A stretch of DNA of 64,000 nucleotides, taken from the NCBI GenBank assembly GCA_963921195.1, contig OY992537.1, positions 98,476,736-98,540,735 on the forward strand, given 5' to 3'. Within the stretch, counting starts at the first letter, position 1. Each line of letters opens with the position of its first letter. The notes under the pieces are model-generated. The model had not been told where the DNA came from, made no database searches, and saw only the letters and a program-made list of their open reading frames with translations. A program made the translations under genes and the position numbers. Source of the stretch: Pegoplata infirma (taxonomy: Eukaryota > Arthropoda > Insecta > Diptera > Anthomyiidae). Of the stretch, positions 63,925 to 64,000 are shown one piece after another.

Positions 63925-64000
63925 CTTGAGGGGTTTGTTATGGAAAATGACACATTTTATTTGCTTTTGGTTTCATCCCATTCCGATTTTGGTTGTTGCA

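Overview
The window looks like repeat-rich, AT-rich nuclear DNA from a higher fly. I favour a calyptrate (blowfly- or house-fly-like) genome, but that is an inference. It rests on one conserved coding exon of the Ski/Sno family gene Snoo, many LINE remnants with dipteran-type reverse transcriptase and RNase H motifs, a dead mariner, and mini-me/DINE-like elements carrying a (CAGA)n microsatellite. There are no operons, rRNA genes, CRISPR arrays or bacterial features. Snoo is the only host protein-coding sequence I can defend. Almost everything else is transposable-element debris, satellite DNA or non-autonomous inverted-repeat elements. Layout, 1-23.7 kb: a graveyard of non-LTR retrotransposons on both strands. 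I separate six kinds by sequence: a LINE with a thumb region of the CETW type (R); a Jockey-like RT (J); and four kinds of RNase H plus CCHC 3' ends (A, B, C, D). Several A and B copies end not in poly(A) but in (AACCT)n. One J copy at 7.3-11.4 kb has been hit three times: by an R fragment, by a B fragment, and by 1.7 kb of palindromic satellite. A mariner relic lies at 12.9-13.4 kb. Head-to-tail A copies form a roughly 600-bp tandem array at 15.3-17.2 kb. At 22.7-23.6 kb a motif matching a lysine-tRNA primer-binding site recurs about six times. Layout, 24.36-25.68 kb: the Snoo exon on the minus strand, encoding the Smad-binding N-terminus, the Dachshund-homology domain, the SAND-like Smad4-binding domain and the start of the coiled coil. 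It ends at a GTAAGG splice donor. The exons that follow were not found in the lower-coordinate 24 kb. Layout, 25.7-46 kb: non-coding, very AT-rich, built from nested TIR elements. Many have ACACTCAAA ends, and several hAT-like elements can be delimited by 8-bp target-site duplications. Layout, 46.2-52.7 kb: a 6.5-kb near-perfect palindrome with a spacer of roughly 25 bp. Each arm holds a unique terminal segment, about 1.1 kb of short T/A-rich repeats and about ten copies of a 177-bp repeat. It resembles a giant Foldback element and is the most striking structure here. Layout, 52.8-64 kb: more TIR elements, a third locus of the palindromic satellite, another A-type LINE end, a Mutator-like element with a 9-bp duplication, a 2-kb TIR element carrying a 133-bp satellite, a tRNA-like sequence, and a hAT-like element at the right edge. 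The genes do not form a pathway. The biological interest lies in transposon nesting, satellite birth inside transposons, and possible effects of this repeat load on the long Snoo transcription unit.
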